Of a DNA stretch of 64,000 nucleotides, positions 28,956 through 41,219 are shown one piece after another; position 1 is the stretch's first letter; the number at the start of each line of letters is the position of its first letter. The position numbers and the translations under genes are program-made. The notes under the pieces were generated by a model that saw only the letters and a list, made by a program, of their open reading frames with translations, made no database searches and was not told the DNA's origin. This DNA is from Ephydatia muelleri (lineage: Eukaryota; Porifera; Demospongiae; Spongillida; Spongillidae): contig JABACO010000006.1 of the NCBI GenBank assembly GCA_013339895.1, positions 10,346,756 to 10,410,755 on the forward strand, given 5' to 3'.

Positions 28956-31231
28956 TTATCTCCTTTATGACAGTGTGAGGTACATTCAATTTTATTCTTC
29001 TTGCAAGGACACCGTTGTGTGCTGCAGCCTGCTGTGCACTTGCATCTCTTCTTTGAAAATGCACTCCATGGTGTACTTTCTTTTGAAGCCACTCGAAGTG
29101 ACACACGAGTAGAACTTTCCCATCCTTTCACAGATAGACAGAAATTCCTTTCAAAAAATTCCAGATCACAAGCAGAATAGCATTTATTCAACACTCCTGA
29201 CTTGCACCGCAAGCGGTACATTGCACGTGCTGTTCCAATCACCTATACAATTATGCATGGCAGTCTGTTTGGGTGGTGGAAGCCCGATCAATGTGAGGAA
29301 TTCTCACAGTAACACAATCTCCCACATGAAACTCTTTAACTTTGTGCTTAAGATTGTATTTTACCATCATCCTATTAGCATTTTTCAAATATTCTTTATC
29401 TGCAATCTGGCGAACAGGCAAGTGCTTCTCAGTAGTAGCCAAAACCCTTGAATTGGACTTCAATAAAGCCATCAATAAATCGAAAGGAACCAGAAAGATT
29501 AATTAGGTTAAAACATACATGTATATTGAGGCACTTGCATGTACATTGTTGTTATACCATTCTCATCATGATCATTTTCATGATCATCACATTTTTCTGA
29601 ATCAGCAGAGTACTGGTAGACAGGAAGATCGCTTGCAGATGTGGTTTTGTGACTCTCCTCAATAGTGCTTTCTAACTCACTTGCAACAGTGCCCACATAA
29701 GTACCTTCCATTTCCTTTTCCACTACATCGTCCTCATCTTCTTCCTCATCATCATCCTTGTTTACATCTCCACTGTCCTTTGCTATTTCCTCATCCTCCT
29801 CTTCTCTTTCCTCATCCTCCTCTTCGTTTTCCTCATTTTCATCTTCTTTCTCCTCCTCATCCTCTCCTTTTTCCTCATCATCCTTTTCTGTTTCATCATC
29901 CTGCTCTTGTTTCTCCTCACCCTCCTCTTTATTTCCCTCATCATCATTTTCTTTGTCTTTCGTCACTTCCTCTGAAATTTCTCTGTCACAAGGCTTCAAA
30001 ACATCTTCATCAAGCTGTCCTGAAAGTTGACATATGGAACAGCAATTGCCCTCGGAGGTTGGCCAAATACTAACTCATATGGGGTTTGCTTGGTGGTGTC
30101 ATGAACCTGAGTGTTCATTGTATCTGCATGGAAAGATAAAACACACCATAACATTTAGAGCATAGAAAAACATTGGATCACTTACACACAATATGTGGAA
30201 GCCATTGAGACCATGGTGGGGATTGATCACAACATTCAACAACTTTGGTACTAATCATTCTCTCAAGTGTGTAGTCTGCCTGCTCGACTAATCCTTGGGA
30301 TTGGGGATGTCGTGGATGACCACTGATTAATTGCACATGACCTGGCCATGTAGAAACTACATATTCAATGAGTTGTTTATAAATTCTTTGCCATTATCAC
30401 TGTGAATGATAGCAGGCAAGCCAAACACTGGGAAAACATAGTTGTGCAATGCATTAACCACACGGTTTGCCTTCTTTTTCACAAGAGGAAATGCAAAATT
30501 AAACTTTGACCAATGATCCACGATGTGTAATATCCAGTTGCATCCATTATGTGGCATACGCCTCAGATCGATCTATAGAGATGAATAAATATTTTGTTCA
30601 TGTAGTACGCATAAATAGTGATTAAACCTACCTGGATACGAAAAAAAAGCCCATCAGCTATGATTGGTCTTAAAGGGGCTTTGGTATGCTGTGGTTTTCT
30701 TAAGCGGCATGTTGAACACAAGCTTACATACTTTTCAACCACAACTCTTGGCCTGTAGGAGTACAATGACTGGACCTACAGTGTATAAGGAGTGACACGT
30801 GTACCGTGACTTCAATTGCATGGAAATACTACTTACCCTAGCATAGGTTTTTCTTGAACCAGCATGCAGACAATCTTTATCATGGATCTGTTTCAAAATG
30901 TGGTAGAATTCCTCCACTATAGCCACCCTTCTGTAGCCTTGCATGATCGTGCGGTCATTAACGTTCTATATACCAACAAACAGTAATCAACTACAGCAAA
31001 AATTAATACTAACACAAAACGAATTACTTCCTTTCCCCCCTTGACTTGGGCAACCAATGCATCCCTTATTCCAGCTTCAGACAAGTCTAGCAGTTGAAAT
31101 CCACTTCTTTTATTAAAATGGCGAAGGTTTCTATCCTCAATACATAGAGGATTCTTTAAAAAGCTGATGATCGGTTCTCCAAACTGTTGGCACTTCTTGT
31201 TCTCTAGCGTCTTTTGGAAATGCAGCAACAA
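28925..31231 (-). pseudogene. Ginger element: integrase gene (KRBA2-like)
   Basis: Minus-strand exons 31,231-31,028, 30,965-30,837, 30,775-30,632, 30,572-30,186 and 30,123 onward are separated by introns of about 60 nt with GT-AG ends. The order is: an N-terminal helix region, a zinc-binding part with CSTCRLRK, and the integrase core with HIVDHWSKFNFAFPL and HSDNGKEF (two DDE acids). The core continues WPGHVQLISGHPRHPQSQG after a -1 slip, with E in GLVEQ as third acid. Then come QTPYELVFGQPPR, an acidic stretch (29,550-29,970), VTVRIPHIDRAST and a Cys-rich tail (CKCTAGCSTQRCPCKK). The order matches KRBA2-like integrases. The slips within the core and near 30,020 argue for inactivation or assembly errors. 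Confidence 0.82.
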
Positions 31232-31349
31232 GGACCATCCATCGGGCGTGTAACACGTGGATAAGTGAATGTGACACCTTGTTAGTGCATGCGCAAGTCA
31301 CAATCCGGTTGCATAACCGGTCGTCCGGTTGTGTATCCGGTTGTCCGGT

Positions 31350-31411
31350 TACTGTAGTGTCTTGGACCAATCGTGACTGAGAGCCAAGTCTGGGGGTCCA
31401 AGACACTACAG
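31350..31411. mobile_element. Small foldback nested in the Ginger terminal array
   Basis: CTGTAGTGTCTTGGACC and its complement GGTCCAAGACACTACAG enclose about 28 nt. They interrupt a CCGGTTA...ATAACCGG unit, so this is a nested insertion of a small palindromic element. Confidence 0.6.
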
Positions 31412-31458
31412 TTACATAACCGGTCAATTGCTGAGCATCCGTACGGAACATGTGCATG

Positions 31459-33348
31459 AGTTACAAATCACTAGGGAATCATGAATTGCGCGTTGTGCCC
31501 CCCTCCTCCTACATCACTTATGAGTGGCGCCAAATTAGGCAAGATTCGTCAACTTTCACATCATTCCATAGTTATAGCACAATCATGGGCTGGTTAAGAT
31601 GTAGACTTTGCCGTCCTTAGATCGTCAGTTATGTGCATTAGAGGATGCAGATCCACTTTCCACCATCCGGTGAGAAACACCACCATAGCCCTCGCTGCTT
31701 CAGAGGGTCGTGTACCAATTGACCTCCTTGTATGACTGTAATCCACATTAAAATTATTATCTGTCTTATGTTGTATGTAATGTTTATTCATGTAGTATAA
31801 ATTATATTTTATGATGTTTATTAACGCAAAAAAAAAAGAAGAAATTCTACAGTGCTGAATTTTGGATTGGGAATCCGGATTTTCTCTCCAGCTCTCCACA
31901 TGCATACATGCAAATGCATTTGGAGGGCTGCATGCACACTTATAAGTGACTCGATCAGCCAAAATTGTTGATATAGGCCGATAAAGGGGGCTGCATATTT
32001 GTCACATGACTCGCTGTTCTGAAATAGTCTTGCATGTACTAATATGAAATCAATAGAGTAAAGCCTAGTGGCCAGGCTATTGTATTATCAATAACACACA
32101 GACTACACTTTGATGACAATTGTCTAACACAGATTAGTAGTATCACCTTCTGAATACTTCTGCCTAGATATAACCGCTTGAAAGGGTGATTAACTCGATC
32201 AGCGTGCAGGCTTAATAGATCACGTGATGTGCTTCCACTCATATCAATGATACGCTGTTGAAGTTCGCAATACATGTAAACGTTGTCGGGACTACCTTAG
32301 TTTGCTTTCCCCCCCCCCCCCCCTCCACCACCACTGAATTTCGTGATAGGCGCGAAAAACTGCTGGTTTTGAGCGAGGTTTTTCACAAAAATTCTAAACT
32401 CGCACGGTCCTTTGATGTGTTCGCTTCATCTGAATCTTGCACCCGTTAAACAAGAGAATACGATGCTCGACGCTATACATTATCATGTGTGGGACAACAA
32501 ACGAAATATTGTATCTGCTGATATGATCAAAGAAGTTGCCTTGTAAAGTGCCCATGCAAGATTCGTCAACTCACACATTATACTACATTCCATAGTGCTG
32601 TATGTTACACCCCTAAATGGCAGGACAGAATTTATTACACTACATGTGATACTACTTAACTTTGATTGGGAAAGCGAGGAGTGCCAGCTGCCTTACCAGA
32701 AATGTGCAAGAGTTACAAATCACTTGGGAATCAAGAATTGATTTGACACGTTGTGCTCTCCCTCACTGACGCCAAGATTCATCAACTCGCACATTATATA
32801 CTGCGTTCCATGCATAGTGCTGTATCTTTTATACAGACGTTTTCCACCTTACCACAGAGCCTCTGGTCTTTCCATATAGGTTTTCTCTCGAGTCCTCCAC
32901 ATCCTATACCAAGTCATGCATGCACATATACATGTATACATGCATACGTGTATCTACAAGCGACTCGCTTCTTTTTAAAAAATCTGACAAAATTGCTGCC
33001 GATCTAGGTCTGTGAAGGGGGCTGCATTGTCAAATTTGATAACGCGGTACATCATGCACCTTTTTTTCACTTGACCGCTGCTCTGAAATAGTCCTGCACG
33101 TGTATACACGAATATGAAATCAATAGCATTAATGCATGCCTCGAGCTCCAGAATGTTGCGGGCAACAGCCCTGACGCATAGTACGCACATATTTAGACGC
33201 ATATATATGTTGCCGACAATAGTAAACATTTCCGGTACGTCAGCGGATTTTTCTCGAGCGGTACCTACTTAAACCAGCACCACGCTGCATGCACGTCGCA
33301 TCCAAGCAGCAGGTAGGCGCAGTGGCCGCACTTTTATATAGCAAGAAG
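31459..33348 (+). repeat. Dispersed repeat: right part of copy A and full copy B
   Basis: From 31,459 (AGTTACAAATCACTAGGGAATC) to about 32,060 is the distal part of copy A. From about 32,333 to 33,140 is copy B in the same orientation, sharing AGTTACAAATCACTTGGGAATC, GGGGGCTGCAT, CTCTGAAATAGTC and AATATGAAATCAATAG. A 15-nt poly(C) run sits at 32,309-32,323. No coding sequence was recognised before the peroxidase start. Confidence 0.7.
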
Positions 33349-36127
33349 ATGAAGGAATGCATTTGCGTGGCGTTGCTGATGCTCGTAGCGCTGGGCGCCG
33401 AGGCCCTGCAGGGATTAAGCAATCGTGGTAAGTAAGCAGTAGACGACACCGTGTGCATTGCAAGTATTTTTATCTCGTGCCGTATCAGAGCGTGAAGAAA
33501 TCATTGATGCCGCGATTGCTGAAAGCAAGCAGTACTACGAGCGCCAAGAGGTGAACATGGCCATGGCGGAGAAATCCGACACGTACCCGGAGCACATATC
33601 GCTAAATTATATCAAGAAGCCCTCTGAGAAGGCAAAGAAGCACGCCAAGGCTCGCCTTCTGTACGAGGATATGGTCCGACGAGCAGAAAGAAAGCTTTCT
33701 GCACGGACGGGTAAACTTTCCATAACCAATATCGAAGACAAAGCGGAAGCGATAGCTCAAAACCTGTTCCACGTACCAGGTTCCCTCCTCACTGCAGAAG
33801 AGCTAGCGACGATGCTTGATTTTAGTGGGTGCAGATCACTTCTGGCTACTCCCAACTGTACCTTCCCCACCGTCAATCTGTACAGAACATCGGACGGCAC
33901 CTGCAACAATCTGGCGAATCCCACGAGGGGCGCAGCCGGGACCGCTTTTCGCCGCATTCTTCCGGAATACTATGAGGACGGCATCAGCTCTACTCGCGGT
34001 GAAATTCAGAACTACGGAAATATCCTGCCCATTGGGCCATTCAACCCCCCCAACCCTAGCCCGCGTCTTATCAGTCAAACGATTGTCCTCGACAAACCGG
34101 TTGACGAGCTTCAAGCTACCCATATGCTTATGCAATGGGGCCAGTTTTTGGACCACGACATGACAATTTCCCCGGGTTTGGCGGCTACCTGCGTCGGCTG
34201 CCAGAATACAGAATTTTGCCTGCCCATCTTCGTGCCAAGCGATGATCCCGTATTCGGCGTCGGAACGTTCCGTAACGGCTCGTGCATCCCGTTCAGAAGG
34301 ACAGTCCCGGCGTGCACAAACTCCCCAGCGGGAACGTTCGATCCCCGACAGCAGATCAACGACCTCACGCAGTACATTGACGGCTCCATGGTTTACGGCA
34401 GCGATCCGACCACCGCAGCATCGCTGAGAGACAAGTCCGGAGGTGGGCGTCTCCGCGTTGGATTCACGCTACCCGGTAACTCAAAGCCGAGTCTACCCCT
34501 AAATGCCGCTGGTACCGGATTCGTGGCAGGAGACACTAGATTGAACGAGCAGCCGGGATTGATGACCATGCACACCATATTTATGCGGGAACACAACAGA
34601 GTTGCGGCCGCGTTGGCTTCCCTCAACCCAACATGGACTGACGAGCGCCTGTACCAGGAAGCTAGGAAGATCGTGGGTGCCGAGATCCAGAAGATTACGT
34701 ACTCCGAATTCCTTCCCACCATCATGGGCTCTGATGTGGTTAACAATCTCATCGGTCCTTATTTGGGCTACAATCCCAACGCGGATGCCAGCATCCCCAA
34801 CGAGTTTGGGACCGCCGCCTACAGGGTGGGACACAGTTTAGTCCGACCCAATTTTCCGCGCCTCCAGGCCGACTATGTGACTCCCATAGTGGGCGGAGAC
34901 CAGGCACTCATTTTTAGCGGTATAGTTGGCATCTACAACAGCAGTCTCGGAACGGACCCACTTCTCCGCGGTCTCGTTACTGCAAACGCCCGACGCAGGG
35001 ACGAATTCCTTAACAGCATTCTCACCACCAAGCTCTTTGAAGGTGCCGCACCTGGGAGCGGATCGGATCTGGCGTCTCTGAACATCCAACGAGGGCGCGA
35101 TCATGGGCTGCCGCCATATCCGATTGTCAGGAATTTCTGCAAGAACAAGTACGGTGTCTCGTCCCCATTTGAGCACCAGCTGACCTTTATACGATTCCTT
35201 CAGACTTACGGCTCCCTTGATACAGCCGATCTGTGGGTCGGAGGTCTCTCCGAGGAGCGACTCCCCAACTCCGTCCTCGGTGCCACGTTTGCTTGCATCT
35301 TTGCTAACACTTTCGCCAATCTGAGAGACGGTGACCGATTCTTCTACCAAGCTCCAGGCGTTTTTACTCCACAGCAGTTAACCGAAATCAACAAAGCGTC
35401 CCTGTCAAGAATCATCTGCGACAACTCTGACGGCATCACCCAGATACAACCCAGCTCCTTCCTCGGAAACCAGTCACGCGTGTCGTGCCGCAATCTGCCC
35501 GCCCCCGATCTATCCCAATGGAAGGAGTCGGTCTGTAAACTAGGCGTTAGAGTCAGCAGCATTTCTTCAAGAGTGAATTCGTATTCGATTAACAGTCAAT
35601 TTCCTGTTCCCAACAGCGTCACTCTCCCTCCGGGCACGTCCTTTGGATGCGTGCAAATTCCCTGCCCAATTCTAGGGAGCCCTGCAAATGTCATCGTTTT
35701 TTCACAGGGCCCTTTCTCTGGATCCGTCAGTGTCAATCCTGCTCTTCCAGTCAATACGGTCAGCTCAGCCTCGAGCACCTATTCTGCTGCAATCCCTTTC
35801 TCTGTTGTGGATAGCCCGACGTCTGGCGTCTTCTCGAAAACAGCATGTAGCAACTCTTCCTCGCCTGGCCTCACGTTCAGTGTATTGTCAGCTGAGTCCA
35901 CTGTTTCCGAGTCTGACACTCCCAGCTGTGATATGCTCTCGCCTGATTGTCTTCAAAATTCTTGGCCAGAGTCCATTCTAAAATCTTTCATTACTCAACC
36001 AGCTCAACAAGAATCTTCAGTTCATGTTGTGAACGAGGAACAGCAACTTGACCTGTTGGCATCCAGAGATGCTCTGCTGAAGGAACTCGAGGATGATCTG
36101 AAGAGCCTGGTATCAAAGAAGAAATGA
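33349..36127 (+). CDS. Secreted animal haem peroxidase (peroxinectin/TPO-like)
   Basis: Exon 1 (33,349-33,427) encodes MKECICVALLMLVALGAEA, a signal peptide. A 61-nt GT-AG intron (33,428-33,488) leads in phase 1 to exon 2 (33,489-36,127), for about 905 residues in all. The catalytic signature is complete: distal QWGQFLDHDMT (His about 249, Asp for haem linkage), MHTIFMREHNRVA (Arg about 393 and Glu), proximal YRVGHSLVRP (His about 475) and LNIQRGRDHGLPPYP. It would use H2O2 to oxidise halides or phenols outside the cell, in defence or matrix cross-linking (family role). After the peroxidase domain is a Ser/Pro-rich tail of about 250 residues ending in a charged helix and KKK, unlike simple family members. 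No Ig or LRR domains of peroxidasin are present. Confidence 0.92.
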
Positions 36128-36132
36128 AATCA

Positions 36133-36138
36133 AATAAA
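36133..36138 (+). terminator. Poly(A) signal of the peroxidase gene
   Basis: AATAAA occurs 6 nt after the stop codon TGA (36,125-36,127) in CAAATAAATAAC. The very short spacing implies a short 3' UTR. Confidence 0.6.
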
Positions 36139-36139
36139 T

Positions 36140-38777
36140 AACTTATTTTATAACAATAAGGGATTTTTGACTTGATTCTGCTAGCTGAGTAGGCCTAGTT
36201 TTTGCTAGTCTCCCCCCAACCCCAACCCCACCCCGGCCCCTCCTTTCTCCCCGGTTAGTGCCAAATCAGATGTAGAATTATAGGTTCTCTCTAACCTGCA
36301 TAGGGCACCGTGCATGCATATAGATCACGGGATATGCCGAAAGTATTGAGAACGTAAGATATTATATATATAGGATTGCTTGCAGAAAGAGTGCATGCAC
36401 CATATGTCTGGGAAGCACATACAGAAAAGGGTGTAAGGTGCAGACAAACATCACATTCAATTTTAGTGCAACGGTCATGGCACAAAGCATACAGTTGCCA
36501 GAGGTAATCTACCAGGCCTCACACCAAACAAGCTTATTGTGCATCGTTTAAAATATTGCCCCTATTAAATGTTGCCCCTCTTCACATAAGCCCTACTCAC
36601 CATTGGCAAGGAATGAGTTGGAAGTGTTGGTGCATGTGTTCAAACATTCTATCACAGCCCCTTAAAGTGCATGCCATGTCGTAACTGGCCTGCATGAGGT
36701 GTGCATGCTGTGGAGTGGGTAGCAGTATCAACCACAGTGTGTTCTCAGTTGCTGCTCTGAGGACTGCTCAGTAACCATCTCCCCAATGGAGAATGAGGTG
36801 CACACATAAGTCCCTATTGCAGAAGGCAGGCATCACAATTGACTCTGCTGATGTATTGGCTATAAAAGTTGGCTGGCTGTTTCCTAGCTGGAACAGAATA
36901 TAGACTTCTTAGGCAGTAAATTATTACGTACATAGCTCCAACAATAACTTAAAAATTTGTCCAGGTAACTCAAAGTATCAGCCAGTTTTTCTGGCTGGGT
37001 GACAATTCGAAAGGAGAAATGGTTCTTTTTTCATTCCCTGTCTCTTCTGATGGTGGCGATCGTAGAGGAGCTCCTTTGATTTATTTGTGCATACAGCCCT
37101 AAAAGGTACTGCAGCTGTAACGTTACAAGCACATTGATCATGCACTCTGTCAGCTAGCTAACAATCAGACATTAATATGCATTTCACTTGGTCAAACTGC
37201 GCTGAACAAATTGCCCAATCAGGCAGAACACCGTGATTTTTCACATTCACAAAATGGACCTGAATTTTATTGCTGAGGCACTTGTGTATTCGGTACGCGT
37301 AATACACTTTTATTAGTTCATGTGAACTTTAGATCGACTGCATGCACAATTGATTTTTATACAAACAGTCGATAGAAAAGTTCATGTTCTTTCCCTTAGG
37401 CAACAGTCCCATGTACTGGAGATCATGCTACACTGGATTTCATGGGCGAATTCAGTTTTTGGCCTCCTAGGGCCCGAGTCCATTTATGATAAGTGTACAC
37501 GACTTAACCTAAAACGCGGCATTGACGCTGTTAGGATATATATTTGGGGTTTAGGGTTTAGGGCCGCGCCGAAGGCGCGAGGGACCAGGTCAATTTGCAC
37601 CCGGAATCCGAATCCGGTGTCAAAAAGCACCCGTCTAGCACCAATTTTTTTTTGCAATGTTTCGGCCGTCAACGACCACTGCACGACCACTGGACGAGGG
37701 CGCCTTCGGCGCCATATTAAATAACCTATAGCACACACAGCAGTGTCTGATAAAGCACAGCATCTGCTGTGTATAGTCAAGGAACACTTAATAAGTATTG
37801 CCCCACAACCTGGAGCTGACATCCCTCCAGCACCAAAAAGATAAAAATTAACTTATTTCTCACTTTTGCGTACGTCTTTAACCATGCAATATAATTCATA
37901 GGTGTCTTGTGCCCTGTGCACGTGATAGAAGTGCCTTTATGTACGCAAGGGCCATGCAGGCAGTCCTCTAAACCCTTCAGAGAAACGAAACATGTATAAA
38001 ACTATACGCTTTACCTCTTTCATATAACCTTCGAATAGCCCAACAAAAATGGCGATTTTAAAGCGTTTGAACACCTCTTCAGAACATGCGGCGACACACG
38101 CCTTTAGTAAACACATGGACTAATAATTATTACAAAGACTGGAAACCCGCATTGAACGCAAGTAGAAATATTTTGTCGTCTCTCCTCGTCCCCTGACCAA
38201 AATTCACAAGAGAGCTCTTTGGAGGTTTGTAGCTGATGTAATAAGCTCATATGCGTTTTTGTATACAGATATGTATTGAAAGTGCGTTTGTACACCTTTT
38301 TGCTCCTTTCCAAATTGGTAGATCTGAGTAAACTAAAATTCTGTCTGCCAAGCATACAATAAAACGCTCGATACACATATGTATTTGTATGTCATTTAGA
38401 TCAGCTGTTGGTCACGGTGAGGCTTCGGGTGCACACAATGGCGTTCAGATGCAGTTGCACTGGCTCATGCACAGTGTTGGAATTGAAGAGTCTTGCATGT
38501 CCCTCGAATTTCAAGCTAACCAACTCCATCGGTCAAATACACCTGCAGTTAATGCTAGCCAGTATATTACTGACGAACTATGCTGGACCATTTAATTACT
38601 GAGCTTGACAATCGTTTTGAAGAAGCAGCAGCAGGCATTGTTGGAAAGTTAGCACAAATTTCTGCCTTCTGAATTGGTCAGTTTCTCTGTTCAGCTTAAT
38701 CCAAGTCATTTCAAAGAGAAAGGATCCCGCCCCCTTCCCGAAATCCTGGATCCGCCCCTGTAAGTGTTATACGTGTT
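36140..38777. other. Intergenic, no gene recognised
   Basis: Mostly unique sequence. At 37,547-37,565 there is a short TTTAGGG/GGTTTAGGG telomere-like stretch beside a GC palindrome (GCGCCGAAGGCGC, echoed at 37,700-37,714). At 38,721-38,760 is one terminus in reverse orientation (GATCCGCCCCTG) of an element type similar to the next entry. Confidence 0.5.
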
Positions 38778-38906
38778 CAGTGGCGTATCCAGGATTTCAG
38801 CGAGGGGGGTGCTTAAGGTCAGGCCCCGTACGAAAAGTGGGGTGGGGGTGGGGCAATTCGCTTCACACACAGAAAATACTTTTAAAACGGTTACAATTTT
38901 GACCAA

Positions 38907-38965
<59 letters not shown>

Positions 38966-39115
38966 CTCAAGCACTTCACACGCGCGCGCGAATGAACTTA
39001 ATTGTCGTTTTTAATTGTATTCATTCTTTAATTGTATTCATTCTTGAGACGGAGGGGGGTGCCCGAGCCCCCTGAGCCCCCCCCCCCCCCCCCCCCCCCC
39101 CTAAATACGCCACTA
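38778..39115. mobile_element. Non-autonomous element with poly(G) and poly(C) interior
   Basis: The ends are inverted: CAGTGGCGTATCCAGG at 38,778 and TAAATACGCCACTA ending at 39,115. Flanking direct repeats are GTGTT (38,773-38,777 and 39,116-39,120). The interior contains 59 uninterrupted G (38,907-38,965) and 25 C (39,077-39,101). The CAGTGGCG terminus resembles hAT-type ends, but the 5-bp duplication leaves the superfamily open. Confidence 0.7.
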
Positions 39116-39120
39116 GTGTT

Positions 39121-40764
39121 TCTTTCCAAGCAATTTATTATTTTAATAACATTCAATAACTACTATAGCCGACCATTGTTGTACCACGATCGCGTCGAAC
39201 TAAAAACATAATCTGGTGTACGGCTCCCCTGTGTCTCTGCCTTTACTCTCATTCAGTCACAATCTGTTCAATTAGTTTTGAAGCCGCTATGGCAATAATA
39301 AATAATTCATGTGTGAAGCGAGGATAGCGACACCGGTTTCCAGTCAATGTAATAATCAAAAGCCAAGTGTAAGCACTAGTACTGCAACAGGTATCTAAGC
39401 TGCATACAGATAAGGCTGTTTTTTTAGCCCATTGATATGCTTGAGAAGTCTTATTTTCTTTTTATTTCGTTGAGGCTTTGCATGATGCTGTTAGATCTAA
39501 TTTCAATCATGAGCGATCGACCGATTATTTACATGCACCCTTGTATGATCAATCCTTCAACTATAATCAATTCTTGTTTCCTGGCATACTAGTACCAGAG
39601 ATAATATAGTAGACTATATTATCTCATCTCTGCTAGCGTGCAGAATCAATAGTGACGTAATGCGAAATTATTGATAATTGATTACGTAATCATTGGGTCG
39701 TATAAATCATTAATGCATTACCAAAGTGGAAGATCGTAGAGGTACTTTTACACCTTTTGTGACCTTCAGCCTACATCAGGAAACTGAGCACTTCCTTAAG
39801 AGAATGGCAACATGTGTTGCAAACATATGGTATGCACAAACTTGGGACTACATCAGAGCAAGGTGCCATCATCAGAGACAGAGCAGCCAGCCTATGCCTA
39901 AGGGGTACTAGAGTAAAGTGGAGGAGTGGCCTGGGCTTTTGAGGATGTTTTTACTCGATCATGCATTGAAACAGTCCGAATCATTTAGGTAGATATTAAT
40001 TATTTCGACTTTTGGTAAAGGGTTATTTGTATGTGCAATTTTTGTTATTATTAATACGTTACCACTATTGAATTTGCGCGATCGAGCTACGCGTACGTGA
40101 ATATAAATACGGATTGATTCTAAATTTTCGTGTAAAGGTAAGGTAACCTCGCTTTGGGGGGGGGGGTCGTTCGAACCCATGGACCCCACCCCTTTGCGCA
40201 CGCTCATGCTATAGCCTTTGGAACTCACGAGGTCCGTACGCGCTGAAAGAAATCACTTGTCTTCAAGCCACAAAACTGACACGTTTTTGAACGGTAAGGC
40301 CACGTGATTTTATATATACGAAGGTCAATCAGAGGTGTTAAATCAGCATAGTATGACTTATAGATATCTATTGTACTTCGTGTGCTTTGTGTATAGTGTT
40401 CCTCAGGGAGTTGGTTGTCCGGTTCGTTGCTATATGGGACAGCAAACCAATTTCAAAATTTCTGGGCGGAGGGCCTAATTTCCACGCGTTCAATGAGAGC
40501 AGACAGCCGTGTACCATATTTATAGTAAACGTAACTCATTTGAAGATGCAACTGTGCAGATTTAATGCAGTGGCAGTATACACAACACGACGCATGTAAG
40601 CTATTTGCTGCTCGCTCGCATCATCCTTTTCCAGATCAAGTTAATTAAGGCTTCCTATTTGCCATAACCTTCTTCCTCCCACGCACCCACTCAGCATACG
40701 TATAGTCTGTACTATAGCACTATGCATGCAAGTGGGCTTGTGTCCTCTCTCTGTTCCTCCCCCC

Positions 40765-40814
<50 letters not shown>

Positions 40815-41219
40815 TTCGTTGCTGTATGTACTTCTCTGTACAAATATAACTGGTTCTTCATACACAACACAGAGCAAACCCTTGACGTACATATATGGGG
40901 GAATAGAGGCTGACAACCCACTTTTTCTGAACAGAAATGTCTTTAAGAATTGCCTTGAAATTATTGCCGTTTTTTTTCCATATTCGTGGTGCATTACTAT
41001 AATTATATGGTAGATAGTCTGGGGTCCCACTCGCGTGACAAAAATGTAACCCTTCCCCACCCCAATGAATACTATTACATGTATGGTGGCATGCATGCTG
41101 CAACTAGCAGCTTGACTGCACATGCACGCATAGTGATGGGAAAATTCCATTCTCCTTATACATGCATAACTGAATGACCGCATGCATATATTCAACACTG
41201 AAACAGACCAGGCTTGTCA
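39121..41219. other. Intergenic, no gene recognised
   Basis: Contains a 34-bp palindrome around AGATAATATAGTAGAC (39,598-39,631) and a 46-nt poly(C) run (40,766-40,811) on the plus strand. Frames through the poly(C) are poly-Pro or poly-Gly artefacts. Confidence 0.6.

Larger units (their letters stand above)
25556..31450 (-). mobile_element. Ginger-type DNA transposon (5.9 kb)
   Basis: The termini are inverted: TGTTCCGTACGGATGC at 25,556 and its complement GCATCCGTACGGAACA ending at 31,450, then CAACATTG/CAATTGCTG and CCGGTTA blocks. An 8-bp direct repeat TGTGCATG flanks it (25,548-25,555 and 31,451-31,458). The minus strand carries a retroviral-type integrase, an acidic spacer, a Cys-rich tail, a Ulp1-like protease and a PHD finger, the gene content of Ginger/KRBA2-like transposons. 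TIRs starting TGT also fit Ginger. Several frameshifts suggest it is no longer autonomous. It is inserted in dispersed repeat copy A; copy B at 32,693-32,740 shows the uninterrupted target. Confidence 0.85.

Noticed and set aside
29681..30073. Plus-strand Ser- or Pro/His-rich frames
   Set aside because: They are antisense shadows of the Glu/Asp-rich stretch of the Ginger protein on the minus strand.
37484..37822. 112-codon minus-strand frame near TTTAGGG repeats, considered as a gene or an interstitial telomere
   Set aside because: Only two or three telomere-like units are present and the protein has no recognisable features.
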